A stretch of 64,000 nucleotides of DNA, from the NCBI GenBank assembly GCA_026874595.1, contig CM049318.1:47412456-47476455 (forward strand). Direction: 5' to 3'. The DNA comes from Sipunculus nudus. Its lineage: Eukaryota > Annelida > Sipuncula > Golfingiida > Sipunculidae. The notes below the pieces were generated by a model that saw nothing but the letters and a program-made list of their open reading frames with translations, ran no database searches and was not told where the DNA came from. The position numbers and the translations under genes are program-made. Positions within the stretch are counted from its first letter, which is position 1. Each line of letters starts with the position of its first letter. Below, piece by piece: positions 61,801-64,000 of the stretch.

Positions 61801-62615
61801 AAAGGAAATTAAGTGAAATCATGTCGAAGGACCGTAGAAATTATTGTAACTTTTACATACACTGGATGGCATTGCGAAAAGCTATCCCCCAAAAATGGGT
61901 GAATATGATTGATGACCAAGGTATAACATCTAGGGATATGTTAGTACAAGAGCGTAATGTAATTGCTTTCAAAGATGTTATTTTAGATTTGAAGAACGTT
62001 TCATTCAGGAGTATATACGACAGAATTTTAACGAAGATAGTTTCAGTACCTACAAATGGAGAAAAACTGCCAAACAAATACGATTTTTTTTAATTTGCAA
62101 CAGGCTGTTGCTCTTGTTTACAGGACAACCTTAGACATGTACCTCAGACAGTTTCACTTCAGATTTCTACATAATATACTTGCAGTAAATGTGAATCTAT
62201 ATAAATGGAACATCGTTAATACAAAGAGGTATTCTTATTGTTTTATTTCCAATGAATCTGTTCATCACTCATTTTGTGTGAGTGTCATATATCAGTCACG
62301 TTTTATTTAAGAATAAAGTGTTGGGCTGAAAAGGGAAAAATAATAATGCCAGTTCTAAGCCCAAAAATAATGTATATGGGTGTAGGTGAAGCTGAACACC
62401 AGAACATTATAAATTTAATTTTGTTGTTGTACAAATTCATTGTCTTTATTTATAGATTAAACTCGGTGCCTCCGTCATTGAACTTATTCATAAAAAAACT
62501 CATTAATATTGAGTGCCTGGAAAGTAAAGTCGCACAAAAAGCTAATAAATATGTTTTACATGAGAAAAAATGGAAACCGATACTCCCGCTTATTGGGAAA
62601 AAGGGCTTTAACTAA
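58856..62615 (+). pseudogene. LINE ORF2: AP endonuclease and reverse transcriptase, lightly broken
   Basis: ORF2 encodes the nicking endonuclease and reverse transcriptase. Endonuclease motifs are VITLNVGGLRG, FLQEVHS, NTYAP, WGGDFN, RRLDYIF and STDHCAV (58856-59580). RT motifs are NKSPGNDGLPKEFY, SWRPISLVNVDCKI, AVDFAAAFDS (motif A), KGTRQGDPLAPYLF (motif B) and IFADDTTYF (catalytic FADD, 60926-60952). A C-terminal Cys/His segment follows (YC … HHSF … CEC, near 62240-62285). Defects: a frameshift at an A7 run (59244-59250), a nonsense TAG at 61365-61367 where the family has Trp, a frameshift at a T8 run (62084-62091) and another near 62275. All catalytic residues I can see are present, so inactivation looks recent. 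Length and domains fit the L1/Tx1 group. Two of the three frameshifts are at homopolymers, so sequencing error is possible. Confidence 0.9.
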
Positions 62616-62894
62616 ATATTTTTTATCCATGTACCCTAATTTATGTCAAGTTTCACTAGAACACGTGATTATATAGCCTCTTCTATTATAATTCATAACT
62701 TCTGACAGACATGTTACCTACATAAGTCATGGTTAAATTTGAGGTTTCTGGAATCATATACATAAGTAGTTAAGATGTGAATGTTTTGTAACTTACATAT
62801 TTTGTATATTTTGTATTTGTAAATATTGTGATCTGCAATGTTACCTTGTGATTTCTTTTTAATGATGTCGATGATGACAGAAAGGTCTTTAAAA

Positions 62895-62938
62895 AATAAA
62901 ATCAATATTCTGAGACATCATAAAAAAAAAAAAAAAAA
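62895..62938 (+). terminator. LINE polyadenylation signal and poly-A tail
   Basis: AATAAA at 62895-62900, then 17 A residues at 62922-62938 just before the target duplication. Confidence 0.8.
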
Positions 62939-62948
62939 GCTTCTAAAG
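62938..62948. repeat. Right target-site duplication of the nested LINE
   Basis: AGCTTCTAAAG, matching 57054-57064. Confidence 0.88.
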
Positions 62949-64000
62949 ATGAGCTGTCACAGAACCAAGTTTGTTTCTATGCCAAAAATGGAGTGCTTAT
63001 GCGTAAATGGCGACCACCTCATGTATGCGCTGATGATGAGTGGGCCATCAAACATCAAATAGTAATGCCCAAAACTTTCGCAATGAAGCTCTAAGCATGG
63101 CACATGAAGCTCCTTTGTCTGGCCATTTAGGTATAAATAAAACTTTTCAGAAAGTTAGTACACACTTCTATTGGCCTAACCTCAGGAAAGATGTTGTACA
63201 ATATTGTAAATCATGCCATACATGCCAGATGGTAGGCAAGCCCAATCAGAATCCTCCTAAGGCCCCGCTCAGGCGTATTCCTGCTTTCGAGGAACCATTC
63301 AGTAGGATTTTTGTTGATTGTGTTGGACCACTGCCCAAAACAAAACCTGGACATGAATACTTGCTGACAATTATGTGCGCTTCTATCAGGTTTCCTGAGG
63401 CAATACCATTGCGCCAAATTAATGCCAAAAGTGTTGTCAAAGCTCTGACCAAGTTTTTTACAACTTTTGGATTACCAAAATCTGTCCAGTCTGACCAAGG
63501 GTCTAATTTTATGTCTGGCTTATTCCAACAAGTTATGCTTGAGCTAGGTATAAAACAGTACAGCTCTTCGCCATACCATCCTGAAAGTCAGGGCGCCCTC
63601 GAACGTTTTCACCAGACATTAAAAAACATGATCAGGACCTATTGCTATGACACACAGGAAGACTGGGATGAAGGAATCCACCTATTGCTGTTTGCTGTCA
63701 GAGAATCCTTTCAAGAGTCCTTGGGTTTCAGTCCCTTTGAACTATTTTTTTGACACTCCGTTCGAGGTCCATTGAAACTGCTTAAAGAAAAACTCTTGTG
63801 TGAAAATCCTGATTCTCTTAGTTTACTGCAGTATGTCTCAGACTTTCGCACTAAACTACACAATGCTTGTGAGATTGCAAAGTCAAATCTAAAATCTGCA
63901 CAAAGTAAAATGGAAACAAAGTATGACAAGCACACTGTAAGAAGGACGTTTGAGCCTGGTGAAAAGGTCCTTGCCTTACTTCCCATCCCTGGCAGGCCTC
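62949..64000 (+). pseudogene. Integrase of the Gmr1-like retrotransposon (3' part cut by window end)
   Basis: The Gypsy element resumes after the LINE. An N-terminal stretch (KNGVLMRKWRPPH) precedes a frameshift near 63070. Then comes a zinc-binding domain (MAHEAPLSGHLG … HFYWPNLRKDV … CKSCHTCQ) and a DDE core. Its D is in FVDCVGPLP (codon at 63316), the second D in VQSDQGSNFMS (about 63490), and the E in SQGALERFHQTLK (about 63600). A TGA at 63751 replaces a codon within the usual ELxFGHxxRGPL block. The same frame continues to the window edge with the GPY/F-like entry FEPGEKVLALLPIPGRP. Integrase would join element cDNA to host DNA. It follows the protease with only the nested LINE between, so RT and RNase H must lie downstream of 64000 or be missing. 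Confidence 0.9.

Larger units (their letters stand above)
57065..62938 (+). mobile_element. Nested full-length L1/Tx1-type LINE
   Basis: A 5.87-kb non-LTR retrotransposon inserted into the Gmr1-like element. It has a ~296-bp 5' UTR with a poly-C tract (57322-57331), ORF1 (57361-58275), a ~580-bp spacer, ORF2 (58856-62615, broken), a 3' UTR with AATAAA at 62895 and a 17-A tail (62922-62938). Exact duplications of 10-11 bp flank it. Deleting it with one duplication leaves the Gypsy reading frame continuous across the junction (…AASK|DELS…), which confirms the ends. Non-LTR elements of this group insert by target-primed reverse transcription. Confidence 0.92.

Overview
This window is AT-rich eukaryotic DNA made almost entirely of repeats and mobile elements. 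I found no host protein-coding gene, no rRNA and no genuine tRNA gene. The repertoire is L1/Tx1-type and CR1/Jockey-type LINEs, a Gmr1-like Ty3/Gypsy retrotransposon with a SCAN-like gag, several tRNA-derived SINEs, long-TIR non-autonomous DNA elements and many minisatellites. This fits an invertebrate metazoan. A bivalve or other mollusc is my best guess, but that is inference from repeat style and not proof.

Layout. 0.7-2.2 kb: a diverged tandem duplication of a dispersed repeat. 3.6 kb: SINE-like relic. 4.0-5.6 kb: broken CR1-type LINE. 5.6-10.8 kb: no gene recognised, with small dispersed repeats. 10.9-11.9 kb: degenerate ~155-bp array whose units carry palindromic GGTCAnnnTGACC-like motifs. 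13.4-15.6 kb: 26-bp minisatellite. 15.7-16.6 kb: two SINEs and a LINE tail. 18.1-18.9 kb: 28-bp array. 19.4-21.2 kb: 38-bp array. 21.7-23.9 kb: a TIR element with GGACGC-rich ends and an 8-bp target duplication. 24.5 kb: 39-bp array. 25.5 kb: SINE. 26.7-27.5 kb: ~145-bp array. 28.1-29.3 kb: inverted repeats. 30.5-33.8 kb: a long, broken LINE. 36.1-40.7 kb: 36-bp (12-codon) array of roughly 130 units. 40.8-42.6 kb: minus-strand L1/Tx1-type LINE relic running into a 34-bp array (to 43.2 kb). 44.0-44.4 kb: a MITE with a 10-bp target duplication. 44.6-45.2 kb: LINE tail. 47.4-49.7 kb and 50.0-51.6 kb: two more TIR elements.

The most informative part is 53.95-64.0 kb. A Gypsy-type element starts with an 811-bp LTR and continues with gag (SCAN-like capsid domain, CCHC knuckle) and a protease. 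It is then interrupted by a 5.9-kb L1/Tx1-type LINE flanked by a 10-11 bp duplication, after which the same Gypsy element resumes with integrase. Leaving the LINE aside, integrase follows protease directly, with no room for reverse transcriptase between them. That is the inverted, Copia-like pol order that defines the Gmr1 group. The Gypsy copy is dead (nonsense codons, frameshifts, DTG to NTG in the protease). The LINE inside it is younger and far better preserved: ORF1 is intact, and ORF2 has its catalytic motifs but one nonsense codon and three frameshifts.

All coordinates of degenerate elements are approximate unless a target-site duplication or TIR end is cited.
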